This document shows, piece after piece, positions 9,474-21,084 of a stretch of 64,000 nt of DNA. The stretch covers positions 61,915,937-61,979,936 of the forward strand of contig JALGQZ010000001.1 of NCBI GenBank assembly GCA_023105745.1, written 5' to 3'. The notes beneath the pieces were generated by a model. The model saw only the letters and a program-made list of their open reading frames with translations. It was not told the origin of the DNA and made no database searches. How positions within the stretch are numbered: the first letter of the stretch is position 1; the number at the start of each line of letters is the position of its first letter. The stretch comes from Austropuccinia psidii. Taxonomy: Eukaryota > Basidiomycota > Pucciniomycetes > Pucciniales > Sphaerophragmiaceae. The position numbers were made by a program, and so were the translations under genes.

Positions 9474-10949
9474 TGTCACAACCATGGCAATTCACCTCCC
9501 TGGATCCCCATATGGCATATCAAGCCATAGTTCCTGTATGGCCAATTGGCCATATCCATCACCAGTGGCCAATATGGCCACGTCGACATCTAATGGACCA
9601 TTTATGGCCATTTGTGTTTTGGGGCCTTCATGGCCCTTCACCTCAATCCAGAACCCATAGCGGCAATTTATGCCCAAATGGGTATTTCTGGTCATTTCCC
9701 TCAAAACCAGGGGAAATGGCCCAAATGGCTGTTTTCTTGGCCATTTGGGCTCATAATGCGCATTTGTGCACTTTTGCGCATTTGCGCACTTTTTGCGCAC
9801 TTGCGCATTTTGCGCATTTTTGTGCACTTTGACGCAAAGTGTCCAAAAGACACTTTCCCGCCTTTTGGGCCAGTTTTTGGCTCAGAACCCAAAAGTGGCC
9901 AAAAACCCCAAAGGGCCCAGAAACACCTTTCCAAGCTTTGAAGCCATCACATCCATCCTTTTCCCCTCTGCCTTTCCATCTCAAGACCTTTGGACGTAAT
10001 CTTCTTGCCAATCAACCAATATGCCATAAATGATGTTATATATCATTGTGCATCATTTTTCAACAGCAATTCAATGGTGGCAATATCAAATGGTCTTTTC
10101 AACATTCCAACATCTCATCACGTCATCAAGGCACCCAATCATTCAGAGGAATCATCAAGGCTCATGAGCAAGTGTTGCAGCGTCAAAGACCAATGACGCC
10201 ATCAAGCAGTCATTGGTTATTCTCACTCCAAGTATTCCTTCCAAGGGAATACTGTCAATTCATTCTCAAAGTGTATTCAAGAGGCAGTGCCAAAAAGAAG
10301 TTGTCAAGTGTCAAAGCTCCACTCAATCCATCTTGGCAACCATATTCATTTCAATACAGTCTGGATCCATCAAGAACTGTATTTCATTTTCAAGCATGGG
10401 AAGTTCATTCAATCCAATTCAATTTCAATATTAGCCAGCTGTATCAATTCCCAAAACAATCAATACAGCCTCAAGGATCAATACAGATCAGTTTTCAGCC
10501 TGAAGAACTCAAGCTCCCAACTTTTCACATATACCGGCTACCCTTTCCACCCTGGGGGGTTTTCCCCAGTTAATTAATATACTTTGATTTTATTTTATCT
10601 TTATTTTCTTTTCATTTTAGTTAAGCAAATACTGATATTATTAAGTCAGTCATTTAGCACTTTTCTCTTTCTCTTTCTTTGCCTGTCAATGGATACTTGG
10701 TGGTCATATCCTTACTAATTCCATTATTCATTTGTGGCAGGTTGAAACAGTGATTAAGGACTTACTTGGTTAGCTCTTTGGCCATTTGGCTTCTCTTTCC
10801 TCTTTTGAATCTCATCTTGTACCTGAATATCTTTTAGAGGAATTCACTCTTATTATTTTTATTCTTTATTCTTTTGGAGACTTCCAAGTGAGTTCCCTGA
10901 TTGCTGAGTGCCAGGCCACTCTGGTATTTCCACAAGAGCCCCTGTGACA
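9474..10949 (+). repeat. 5' LTR of chromovirus B
   Basis: 1476 bp, TGTCACAACC to CCTGTGACA. The first part is rich in short palindromes (TGGCCA about 9540-9760; TGCGCA 9757-9830). A conserved CAGGTTGAAACAGTG block (10739-10753) recurs in the 3' LTR and in the solo LTR at 61549-62313. It is 29 bp longer than the 3' LTR, mainly because of the TGCGCA array. Open frames here are spurious. Confidence 0.95.
10526..10535 (+). promoter_or_regulatory. Possible TATA-like element in LTR B
   Basis: CACATATACC followed by a pyrimidine-rich stretch. The related solo LTR has CACATATACAAG at the equivalent position (about 61892), also followed by C/T-rich sequence. A weak match to TATA consensus, supported only by conservation. 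Confidence 0.35.
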
Positions 10950-11689
10950 TTATATTAATTAACTCATAATTTCTTTTTCATTCTGTTCATTCTTTCTTTA
11001 TAATTTCATTCACTCATTTCATCGAAATTATGATTCTTTTACGCTTATGAACTTAATGATTCATCGTCACCTCTCAATTTTCTTTCATTCATTCTTCATT
11101 TTGAAAATTGAAAGCTGACCCATTTTTATTTTTGTTATTCTTTTTAAAATCTTTTTCAAATCATCAATTTTCATTTCATTCATAATTCAGGCGTCATCTT
11201 GATTTTCAAATTTTTCATTAAGATATTCAGACACGTTATTCACATCAGGATTCATAATTGATTCATTCTTCAAGAATTTTGGTTTTTAAAGAATAATTCA
11301 CTTAATTTTGATTGATTGATTGATTTGACATATTTGATATTGACCTCAAGAAAATTGATTGACTTGAAGATTTCATTGATTTTGTTGACATAAATTGATT
11401 TTTCTTCAAGATTTCATTTGATTGATTGATTTTTGCAAGACTTTGATTTTTGATTGATTTGCTTGATTGATTTATTGACTTGAAGATCTCATTTTGATTT
11501 GATTCATTGATTTACTTCAAGACATTGATTTGATTTTGACTTCAAGACTTCATTTGATTTTGATCTATTGATGTACTTGAAGATTTTCATTTTGATTCAT
11601 TAATTTTCCTCAAGATTTGATTGTTGACTCTTTTCACTTCAAGAAAATTTTGATTTTAATTCATTTATTTCAATTTTATTCCTGAAATA
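10950..11689 (+). other. Leader of chromovirus B, low-complexity, no gene
   Basis: 740 bp between LTR and gag. From about 11300 it consists of degenerate TTGATTGATTT / CTTCAAGA units, a T-rich sequence likely to be unstructured 5' UTR. No tRNA-like primer site (TGG...) directly follows the LTR, so self-priming as in Tf1 is conceivable but not shown. Confidence 0.6.
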
Positions 11690-12934
11690 ATGCCTGTTCA
11701 ACATTCACCTCCGGCAAGGCAGACAAGATCTCAGGCCAGAGCTCAAGCTGTTCTCACTCCAACTCCAAGAGCTCCTCTAGATGGCACCCCAGCAGTTCCT
11801 CAACTGAGGGCCCAATTAGATAGAGGACCCCACATGGAAGGAGCAGCACCATCCAGGAAGGAAGGAAGAGGGCCCAGAAGATCAAGTTCATTTTCAGTAA
11901 CTTCAAGGACTATTTTCAAAGGTCCAGGTGAAGATGGTGAAGAGGAGGAGGAGAACTCTGTGGAAGAGGAAGAGTCTGATGGTACTGAAGGTGTCCCTGC
12001 TCTGGTGGAGGAATCTCAGGGTACTGGAGGGCCAACTCTAGCCCAGTCTAATCAGCCTGTCTCTCATCAGTCTGAACCATCTTTATTGGCCATCATGCAG
12101 CAAATGACCCAAATTATGGCCAATCTTCAAGCAGCTGCATCTTCTGAAGTTTCCAGACCACGAGCCTTCAAGACTCCATCTATGAAGGCACTGGAATGTT
12201 TTGATGGCACTCAACCCTTCAAAGTTGGAAGTTTCATTCAGTCTTGTCAACTTATCTTTCACAATGACCCAGCAAATTTCTCTCAAGACAGAAAGAAGGT
12301 CCTTTATGCCACTTCATTTCTCATTGACAGGGCTGCAAAATGGATTGAGCCTTATCTTTCCAATCTCACCAATCAAGACTCAAATTACCTTCTCAATGCT
12401 TGGCCTTTATTTGAATCTCAACTCTTCACTCTATTTGGTGACCCGAATGAAGTCAGAAAAGCAGAAGCTGAGCTGGATTCTTTAAGAATGAAAGAAGGTG
12501 GGCATGTATCTTTATACATTGCTGATTTCAGAAGTTTAGTCTCAAGAATCGGGGATTGGGGTGAAAGAGCTCTCATCCATCATTTCAGGAAGGGATTGCC
12601 ATCCAGGATTTTGAATCAATTGGCCTCCCATCCTTCAAGAATTGACTCTCTTCAAGACTTAATGGATGTTACCCTGGAACTTGATACCAGGTACCATGAG
12701 AGGCAAAATGAAAAGAGTCATCATCAAGAGAAGAATCCAGAAGCCTCAAAGTCAAGTTCTTCTCATCCTCAAAATTCTTCAAGCTCAAGTCAAAAGAAGA
12801 AGAAGAATTTTCAGAAGAGGGACAAGCCCCATTCTTCTTTGTTGAATAAAGATTTCAAGCTCATGAACTCTGAAAAAGAAAGAAGAATCAAGGAGGGTCT
12901 TTGTACCTATTGTGGTGGGAAGCATAGTCTTTAG
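11690..12934 (+). pseudogene. Chromovirus B gag
   Basis: A 414-codon frame from ATG: Pro/Arg-rich N-terminus, an acidic run at residues about 84-100, a retrotransposon Gag (capsid) domain at about 165-345 (CFDGTQPFKVGSFIQSCQLI, LFGDPNEVRKAEAELDSLR), a Ser/Lys-rich linker and a zinc knuckle starting CTYCGGKHS. A TAG at 12932-12934 falls inside the knuckle before the last Cys; the frame continues SCFKRPQNK to 13008. This would form the particle shell and bind RNA. The TAG is probably a mutation, although stop read-through between Gag and Pol exists in other elements. Confidence 0.85.
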
Positions 12935-13020
12935 TCCTGTTTCAAAAGGCCTCAAAACAAGCTTACCCAACCGTCAGGCAAATTTCCCAGCCAGGGAAAA
13001 GCCTGAGTGAAGATCATGTT

Positions 13021-14760
13021 GTGTTCAATGGTCTTCACAGTTTTCCATCCAGAGCACAATTGTGCATTCTGAATACTGGTGTAAAAAATTCTTTTAAATT
13101 CTTTGTTTTTTCTTCTCTTTCTGATGTTTTTTACAGTATTCTCATTGATTCTGGTGCTACCAACTCATTTATTGCAATGCAGTTTGTTCACAAGTATTCA
13201 TTGACTACGTCAGAACTTCCAGAGAAGATTCCCATCATCATTTTAGACTCCTCTGAGTCTCCTTCTTTATTTGTGACTCACCATACTAAATATATGGTTG
13301 AGCTCCCTTCCTTCCCAAGCTTTGAATGGGACTTTTTAGTCATTGATACTCCCAAGGGAGAAGACCTCATATTGGGCTTTGACTTCCTTAATCACTTTAA
13401 TCCGTTTATTGATTGGAGGCAAGGATTGATCACCTTTAATTCTGATCATAAGGACTATAATGATCCTTCAATTTCTTTTAGTAATGACTTTTCTTCTGCC
13501 AAATCATGTGCAGCTCTGGTTGGTGATTCTAGAACACCATCATTTCCATCTTCTGTCCATATTCCTTCCCTTAATTCCCATCAGTCATTACTATCATCTA
13601 GAGATGAAGTCTTCAAAGAGATTCAAGATGTTGGAGAAGATAATTCTGTATCTTCACTTCATCTCTTCTTTGGGAATATGGACCTTCCTCCTTCATCTTA
13701 TCATGACTCCCTGGAGGAGTTGTGGGATGAAGAGGAAGAGCCAGAAGAAATAGAAACCGTGATGAAGGTTGTTCCTTCTGTTTATCACCAGTACTTGGAT
13801 GTATTCTCCAAGGTGAAAGCAGAAAAACTTCCTCCTCACCATGCCTGTGATCATCATATTGAGCTGGAGGGGTCTCTACCTCCAGTTGGGGTGATCTACT
13901 CTTTATCAAACCAAGAGTCAGATACACTCAGGGCCTACATTTCAGAGAATGTAGAGAAAGGTTTCTTCCGGCCAAGCTCCTCTTCTACAGAAGCACCTGT
14001 TCTTTTTGTCAAAAAGAAAGATGGTGGCCTCCGTTTGTGTGTTGATTACCACAAACTCAATGCTGTTACTAGGAAGAACAAGTATCCTGTTCCTCCTATG
14101 AATCAGCTTCTCACTGTTTTCAATGGTTCCTCTATATTCTCCAAGATTGATTTGCATGGTGCATATAACCTGCTCAGAATCAAGGAAGGTGATGAACATT
14201 TGACTTGTTTTAGAACCAAATATGGTAGTTATGAGTACTTGGTTATGCCATTTGGGCTTACCAATGCTCCTCCTTCTTTTCAAAATCTTGTCAATGATAT
14301 TTTTTATGATCTTCTTGATGTTTATTTTGTGGTTTATTTGGATTACATTATGGTCTTTTCCAAGTCTGAGGGAGAACATGTCACTCATGTGTCCACTGTT
14401 CTTGCCAGACTCAGAGCCAATAACCTTTTTTCTAAGGCGTCCAAATGCCTGTTTCATGTTTCAAGTGTGGAATATCTTGGTTATGTAGTTTCTTCTGAAG
14501 GCCTCAAGATGGACCAAGCAAAAGTCCAGCAAATTCTCAATTGGCCACCTCCAAGAAACCTCAAGGCTCTTCAATCATTCCTTGGCTTTGCCAATTTTTA
14601 CCACCGTTTCATCAAGAATTATTCAAAGAAGATTAGTTCACTCACTAGTTTCCTCAAGAAAGATTCCCGTTTTCCCCTCAATGAGGAAGCTCTTAGACAG
14701 TTTCATCAACTCAAAGAGGCATTCACCACTGCTCCAATCCTTCTCTACCCACCATTGTAG
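13021..14760 (+). pseudogene. Chromovirus B protease and reverse transcriptase, RT active site lost
   Basis: The open frame (no ATG at its start; gag and pol are in different frames) begins with a retropepsin loop LIDSGATNSFIA near residues 40-51, then an ILGFDFL block. The RT palm follows: LRLCVDYHKLN, FSKIDLHGAYN, MPFGLTNAPPSFQ. The catalytic YxDD box reads YLDY (14335-14346): the second Asp is Tyr. LGYVVSSEG and the connection domain follow. Product length and block order are normal for Ty3/gypsy. The frame ends at TAG 14758 from a single-base shift just before RNase H. Polymerase activity should be abolished. Confidence 0.9.
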
Positions 14761-15827
14761 AGACCGATGCATCAGATTATACCTTGGGTGCGGTACTGAG
14801 TCAGGTCTCTGACTCAGGAAAACATCCCATTGCATTTGATAGCCGCAAGCTTCCCCCAGCTGAGCTTAATTATGAGATTCATGACAAGGAACTCCTTGGC
14901 ATAGTCTGGGCTCTCAAGCGCTGGAGGGCTTTCCTTCTTTCAATTTCTTCCTCTTTTGAAGTTGTCACCAATCATTCATCTCTTCAATATTCTATGTCTT
15001 CCAAGATTTTCACTCGCCGTCAAGCCCGCTGGGCTGAATTCTTATCTGAATTCTATTTCTCAATCACTTACCGCCCTGGCTGCTTGGCCACCCTTCCAGA
15101 TGCCTTGTCACGTCGGGACGATGTTTACTCAGAGAGGGGGGAGGATTTCATCAGCAAGAATCCAATGAACTATCAGAAGATAATCAAGCAAGATGAAATT
15201 CAAGCCTCAAAGTTTTTTGCAGTCAAGGTGGATTCATTTTCAAATTTGATTGATTCAATTCAGAAGGCAGTGTGGCAACATTCTCAATATAGAAGTGTCC
15301 TTGAAGATTTGGGTAAAGGTAAATCTGTCCAAGATTCTTCTCTTGATTCCTCTTCCAAACTTCTCCTTTTCAAAGATCAGGTGGTGGTCCCAAATGACCC
15401 CACAATTCAGCTCAATATACTTCAAAATTGGCATGACTCTCCTCTAGCTGGACACCCTGGCCAAGAGAGGACTCTCAAGATTGTCAAGCGGGATTTTTAC
15501 TGGTCCGGCATGACTCAATTTATCAAGGATTATCTATCATCCTGTCAACAGTGTTCAAGAAACAAAAATATTCATCACAAGAAGTTTGGACTCCTAAAGC
15601 CTCTTGCAACTCCAAATGGTCCTTGGATTTGTCTTTCAATGGATTGCATCACTCAATTGCCACTGTCCAATTCCTTTAATTCAATTCTAGTCATAGTGGA
15701 CAGATTCTCAAAAATGGCGGTTTTTATTCCAACAATAGCTTCAATCACTTCATTAGATTTGGCCCATTTATTCATCAAGAATATTTTCTCAAAGCATGGC
15801 CTTCCTTCAAGCATTGTTAGTGATTGA
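14761..15827 (+). pseudogene. Chromovirus B RNase H and integrase N-part
   Basis: After the frameshift the frame reads ETDASDYTLGAVLSQ (first RNase H Asp), YEIHDKELLGIVWAL (catalytic Glu) and LPDALSRR at the tether. Integrase follows: an H-H-C-C zinc domain (HDSPLAGHPGQERTL ... CQQC, about 15431-15560) and the core with MDCITQLP (first D, about 15643) and [14 protein letters not shown] at 15825 replaces the Arg of the usual SDRG/SDNG motif before the second catalytic Asp region. The enzyme would degrade RNA in hybrids and integrate cDNA. Confidence 0.85.
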
Positions 15828-16288
15828 GGTTTTTTTTTTCTTCCTTTTGGACCAACCTTTGTCAGCAGCTCAAGATTTCAAGAGACTTGTCAACTGCTTA
15901 TCATCCAGAAACTGATGGACAGACAGAGAGGGTAAATCAGATACTAGAACAGTACCTTTGAATGTATGTCAGTTATCATCAAGATGATTGGAACACCTGG
16001 CTCCCTCTGGCTGAATTTTCCTACAATAACTCTGACCACTCTTCAACAAAACAATCGCCGTTTTTCACTGTTTATGGAAGAGATCCTCATTTTGACTCAG
16101 TTCACATCACTCAAGATACTCCGTCTGGAAAGTTATCAACGAAAATCCAATCAGTACAGCAAGATGTCAAGAGAGAACTTGAAGTTGCCATAAACAGGTT
16201 TAAGAGGTATGCAGATAAAAGTAGAGCAAGTCCACCTGTTTTCAATCCCGGTGACATGGTATGGCTTTCTTCCAAGAACATCAAATAA
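15828..16288 (+). pseudogene. Chromovirus B integrase core end and C-terminal domain
   Basis: The same element continues with [14 protein letters not shown] (catalytic Glu, about 15900-15940), a TGA at 15959, then a 108-codon open stretch LPLAEFSYNNSDHSSTKQSPF and FNPGDMVWLSSKNIK, the SH3-like C-terminal fold that precedes the GPF/Y motif. A small frame change near the poly-T run at 15832 and a TAA at 16286 break it. The region is colinear with intact gypsy integrases. Confidence 0.85.
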
Positions 16289-16690
16289 ACCAGACCCACC
16301 AAAAAGCTGTCTGAAAGATGGCTGGGTCCTTTTCAAATCTTGAAGAAAGTCACCACTCATGCCTACCACCTCAATGGAAATCCATCCACCCAGTTTTCCA
16401 TATTTGCCTTTTGGAACCAGTCAAGACGTCAACAATCCCAAATAGGCATCAAGAGCCTCCTCCTCCAATAATCATTGAAGAAGAAGAAGAATGGGAAGTC
16501 TCTTAAATACTGGACTCAAAGCTCAAGAGAGGAAAATTATGGTATCTGGTGGAATGGAAAGGTTTCAGTCAAGACCCAGAAAGATCCACTTGGGAACCAA
16601 CCAAAAACCTCAAGAATTGTCCTGAACTTGTCAAAGATTTTCATTCATTATATCCTGACAAGCCTGGGCCCAATTCTTCAAAAGCTTGAT
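16289..16690 (+). pseudogene. Chromovirus B GPF/Y motif and chromodomain
   Basis: After TAA 16286 the frame shows TKKLSERWLGPFQILKKV (GPF motif) and, after another TAA at 16504, LWYLVEWKGFSQDP followed by STWEPTKNLKN, a clear chromodomain with the Y/W/W aromatic-cage pattern, ending near 16670. Chromodomains of chromoviruses direct integration toward histone marks such as H3K9 methylation. It is intact at motif level but unreachable in this copy because of upstream stops. Confidence 0.85.
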
Positions 16691-17496
16691 TCATTATGGT
16701 GCTTGGTCAGGAGAGGAATTACCAAAAGTAAGTCCCACTCCTGGTATGCACCTTTAGGGGTATTCTACTCTTTTTGTTGTAAGCATCACCTTGGCCACTC
16801 TGTGAGCACTTTGCAATTTTGGACACAGATCTTTGGCATGGCTTTCAACTTCATTTCCAATCTTATGGCCATTTTCACTTGGGACAATGGGCCATTCACT
16901 TTTCAATTCATTTCCAACATTCCAAATTCAAATTCATTCCTTCAACATTTTTGTTTTTTTTATTTTTATGGCACTGGTGGGAGTGGTAACTACTAAGAGT
17001 AAATTCCTCTCCTGGTGTGCACTTCCCTGAGGGGTCTACAATCTTGTCAAAACATCACCTTGGCCACTTTGTGAGCACCTGGCATCAAATTTCTCTTTCC
17101 AGGTCCTTGGCCAATTTCAAAATCAGTTATCAACCTCTGTGATGAAGATTGGAACCTCCTCAAGATTCAATTCATTTTCTCTTTTCTTTTCTTTCCTTAT
17201 TTTCATTCTCATTCTTTATTTTTATTTTATTTTCATTTTAAATCTTCTCTTATCACGTCAATTATCACGTCAAAAAAAAATTTCATTCATTTTAAAATTC
17301 AATTCAAATCATGAAGCCAATGTCAAAAGAAGATCAAGCAAGTCCTGCGTCAAATGTCAAATTTTTAATATCAGTTTTCAAATTCTTTATCTTAATCAGT
17401 CCTCTTGAATCACTCTCTCAAAAGCTTTCCAATAGCCTCAACAGGCTTCACCTTGTATTGGTGCTCAGGAGCTCACCATTCCAAGGTGGGGGGTAC
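16691..17496 (+). other. 3' untranslated region of B with duplicated block and polypurine tract
   Basis: No gene. A block with TAAGTCCCACTCCTGGTATG, GCATCACCTTGGCCACT and TGTGAGCAC at 16730-16815 is repeated in diverged form at 16996-17076. The segment closes with a G-rich polypurine tract (GGTGGGGGGTAC, about 17485-17496) directly before TGTCACAAC, the usual plus-strand primer. Confidence 0.7.
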
Positions 17497-18943
17497 TGTC
17501 ACAACTATGGCAATTCACCTCCCTGGATCCCCATATGGCATATCAAGCCATAGTTCCTGTATGGCCAATTGGCCATATCCATCAGCAGTGGCCAATATGG
17601 CCATGTCGACATCTTATGGACCATTTATGGCCATCTGTGTTTTGGGGCCTTCATGGCCCTTCACCTCAATCCAGAACCCATAGTGGCAATTTATACCCAA
17701 ATGGGTATTTCTGGTCATTTCCCACAAAACCAGGGGAAATGGCCCAAATGGCTGTTTTTGGCCATTTGGGCTCATAATGCACATTTGCGCATATTTGCGC
17801 ATTTTGCGCATTTTTGCGCACTTTGACACAAAGTGTCCAAAAGACACTTTCCAGCCTTTTGGGCCAGTTTTTGGCTCAGAACACAAAAGTGGCCAAAAAC
17901 CCCAAAGGGCCCAGAAACACCTTTCCAAGCTCTGAAGCCATCACATCCATCCTTTTCCCCTCTGCCTTTCCATCTCAAGACCTTTGGACGTCATCTTCTT
18001 GCCAATCAACCAATATGCCATAAATGATGTTATATATCATTGTGCATCATTTTTCAACAGAAATTCAATGGTGGCAATATCAAATGGTCTTTTCAGCATT
18101 CTAACATCTCATCACGTCATCAAGGCACCCAATCATTCAGAGGAATCATCAAGGCTCATGAGCAAGTGTTTCAGCGTCAAAGACCAATGACGCCATCAAG
18201 CAGTCATTGGTTATTCTCACTCCAAGTATTCCTTCCAAGGGAATACTGTCAATTAATTATCAAAGTGTATTCAAGAGGCAGTGCCAAAAAGAAGTTGTCA
18301 AGTGTCAAAGCTCCACTCAATCCATCTTGGCAACCATATTCATTTCAATACAGTCTGGATCCATCAAGAACTGTATTTCATTTTCAAGCATGGGAAGTTC
18401 ATTCAACCCAATTCAATTTCAATATTAGCCAGCTGTATCAATTCCCAAAACAATCAATACAGCCTCAAGGATCAATACAGATCAGTTTTCAGCCTGAAGG
18501 ACTCAAGCTCCCAACTTTTCACATATACCGGCTACCCTTTCCACCCTGAGGGGTTTTCCCCAGTTAATTAATATACTTTGATTTTATTTTATCTTTATTT
18601 TCTTTTCATTTTAGTTAAGCAAATACTGATATTATTAAGTCAGTCATTTAGCACTTTTCTCTTTCTCTTTCTTCGCCTGTCAATGGATACTTGGTGGTCA
18701 TATCCTTACTAATTCCATTATTCATTTTTGGCAGGTTGAAACAGTGATTAAGGACTTACTTGGCTGGCTCTTTGGCCATTTGGCTTCTCTTTCCTCTTTT
18801 GCATCTCATCTTGTACCTGCATATCTTTTAGAGGAATTCACTCTTATTATTTTTATTCTTTATTCTTTTGGAGACTTCCAAGTGAGTTCCCTGATTGCTG
18901 AGTGCCAGGCCACTCTGGTATTTCCACTAGAGCTCCTGTGACA
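17497..18943 (+). repeat. 3' LTR of chromovirus B
   Basis: 1447 bp, TGTCACAACT to CCTGTGACA, colinear with 9474-10949. Differences include several C/T and G/A changes, some at CpG, and a shorter TGCGCA array (17777-17825). Followed by the GAAAG duplication. Confidence 0.95.
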
Positions 18944-18948
18944 GAAAG
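18944..18948. other. Right target-site duplication of chromovirus B (GAAAG)
   Basis: Exact repeat of 9469-9473; the A2 gag sequence resumes immediately afterwards. Confidence 0.95.
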
Positions 18949-20664
18949 GAAGTGGAAAGATTTATTAAAAGAGTAGAAAATATAGCAGAAATTGAAGGAG
19001 CAAGTGGAAGGGATATAGCAATACAGATATCCTTTTGGACTAAAGATCAAGAAATTAGCTACCATATTGAAGGAATGCCTGGATATGAAACTGGCGATTG
19101 GGAGCAATTAAAATTCGATATGAAGAGGAGATGGGGAATAGTGTCACCTGAAAGAAGATACAAGCTGTCCTCAATTACTCAATTATTTACAAAGATTCAA
19201 CAAGAAGGAGGAATTAGAAATATGACCCAATATAAAAGGTTCATTAGTTAATATGAATCTATTATTAATTATCTCAAAAGGTATCAATATATACAAGGAG
19301 ATATCAATCACAATCAAGAAATTTTGGCGAGTCTTTCCTCAAGTGTTCAAGAATCTATTTACAAAGAAATGATTAAAGATAAGGCCATGGTGCAAGCTTT
19401 GGATGGTGGTTATATCATTCCAAGATTGGAAATCTTAAAGTTGTATATTGAACAAGATCTAGAAGCCAAAGTCTTAATTCAACAGAAGGAATTTTCACAA
19501 CAAAAGTCACAAGAGAAGAAAGCTAGCTTTGAAGAGGAAAGCTGGGAAGAAGTCTTAAAGCAAATGAAAGATCTTACCAAAACAATTAAAAATCCTCAGC
19601 CACAAGAAAATCAATCAAAGGATACTGGGAATGAAGCAGTTAAGGAAGTATTGAATCAGCTCAAACACCTCTCTGAAGTAGCTGAATCTCCCAAGAAACC
19701 TAAACCAAACAATAATCAAGATCATAGAACTATACAAAACTCACAGACATTCAGGACAAGATATCCTTCACCACCCATATCTTCTGGTTATCAACCATAT
19801 GTTCCAGCTCAAATGGCTCCAAGACAGCCATTTAAGTGTTATTACTTCCTAGAAGAAGGACATTCTGCAATAAGATGTAATCATCTCACAGAAGACTTGG
19901 AGAAAAGAATTGTCTTGAAGCGTGGAGGAACATATCTTTTTCCAAATTTTCAAAGAGTACCCACAGAAGGCCTTAAACCTGCAAAAGAATTAGTCAGAAA
20001 TCTTGCCAAAGAGCAGGAGGATTTTACAAAGAAAATGATGGAACAATCAAATCCATCCCCAAAGAAGCAAGAGACAACAGTAACTGAGGAAAGCAAAGGT
20101 GAGAAGGCGACCGCTATAGCTCAAATAGAAGAGTGGGGAAACTGGAAACCTCCTCAAATATCACCAGCAAATGAAAATCTTGAAATAAATTTTGGGCTTA
20201 GACAGACAAGGCAAAGAGCTGTAAGACAGGAAAGTCAAAACCAAACTCAGCAAACGGATAAAAATGAAACACAAAAACCCTTTAAAAAAAAGATACCAGG
20301 TGCCTACCACAAGGAAGATGAGGCAGAAGAAGAAATAAGAGTTCTAATTCAAACAAAATACAAGAAAACACAAGAAGGAAGGGAAGTAGATAATGATGAT
20401 ATCAAAATCATTTCTAGGAACGAGAATAAGGAGGGACTAAGACAGGAGTCGCAAAAGATGGAATTAAAAGACAAGGTAAAATCTACAGCCAATAACCCAA
20501 AGCTAATAATTGAACATGTGATAAAGAAAATACTTGAACAAAAGATGAATCTTACTCTTGAAGAAATATCATCAATGTCACCAACCTTTATTGATAAATT
20601 ACAAAATTTAACTACCCAGGAAAAAGAAGTGATAAAATCAGTCAATACGTCAAATATTCAATAA
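18949..20664 (+). pseudogene. A2 gag, second part (capsid, zinc knuckle, C-terminus)
   Basis: Continues A2 gag in frame after the nested chromovirus: EVERFIKRVENIAEIEGASG, YHIEGMPGYETGDWEQL, then a TAA at 19249 where A1 has Glu, and ILASLSSSVQESIYKEMIKD. The zinc-knuckle region at about 19834-19880 reads CYYFLEEGHSAIRC: the second Cys is Phe, a different lesion from A1. A long Lys/Glu-rich tail ends at TAA 20662. It is in the same frame as the following protease, so Gag and Pro were probably one polyprotein before that stop arose. Confidence 0.85.
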
Positions 20665-21084
20665 AGACTACTTTCAGTAAAGCTACGGGACTATGATACC
20701 CCAAGATTACATTATGCATGCCCACTTGGCTTTATGGAAGTATTTATTGGAAGAGAAGAATATCCTACAATGGCATTGGTGGATACTGGATCAGAAATTA
20801 ATATAATACCAGAGGAAATTGCAATTCAAGCCTCACTTACAAGTAGAAAGCTCAATATGAATCTCAGAGGAATTGGTGGACATACCACATCTTTAGTTGG
20901 ACTCTCAGAATTTACACCAATTACTATGATAACAGGAGAAGAAAAAGAAATTCATTTATTCATAGCAAAAGGAGCTGTACACACCATACTTGGAAGACCA
21001 TTTTTAGCAGATAATAATGTTAAATTGGAATTTTCACACAAGCAAGGGGAGATATTTAGTTATCCAGAGCAAGATGAACGTTGA
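20665..21084 (+). pseudogene. A2 retropepsin
   Basis: In frame with gag after the TAA at 20662: LHYACPLGFMEVFIG, then MALVDTGSEINIIPEEIA (DTG active-site loop, about residues 15-32 of the 20734 reading), LRGIGGH (flap region) and HTILGRPFL (the hydrophobic-Gly block near the C-end of retropepsins). All key motifs are present. A TGA at 21082 (probable CGA to TGA) ends it, but the frame stays open beyond into a second protease-like segment. It would process the Gag-Pol precursor. Confidence 0.85.

Larger units (their letters stand above)
9474..18943 (+). mobile_element. Ty3/gypsy chromovirus B, nested in A2 gag
   Basis: 9470 bp with LTRs 9474-10949 and 17497-18943, a perfect 5-bp target duplication, a G-rich polypurine tract before the 3' LTR, and the order gag, protease, RT, RNase H, integrase, chromodomain. 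The coding part carries several premature stops, one frameshift and a lost RT catalytic Asp, so it is now inactive despite similar LTRs. Confidence 0.95.

Noticed and set aside
9178..10577. Several 60-175 codon frames in the B LTRs, present twice (9473-10577 and 17405-18571)
   Set aside because: They lie wholly inside LTRs and recur only because the LTR is duplicated; no conserved domain.
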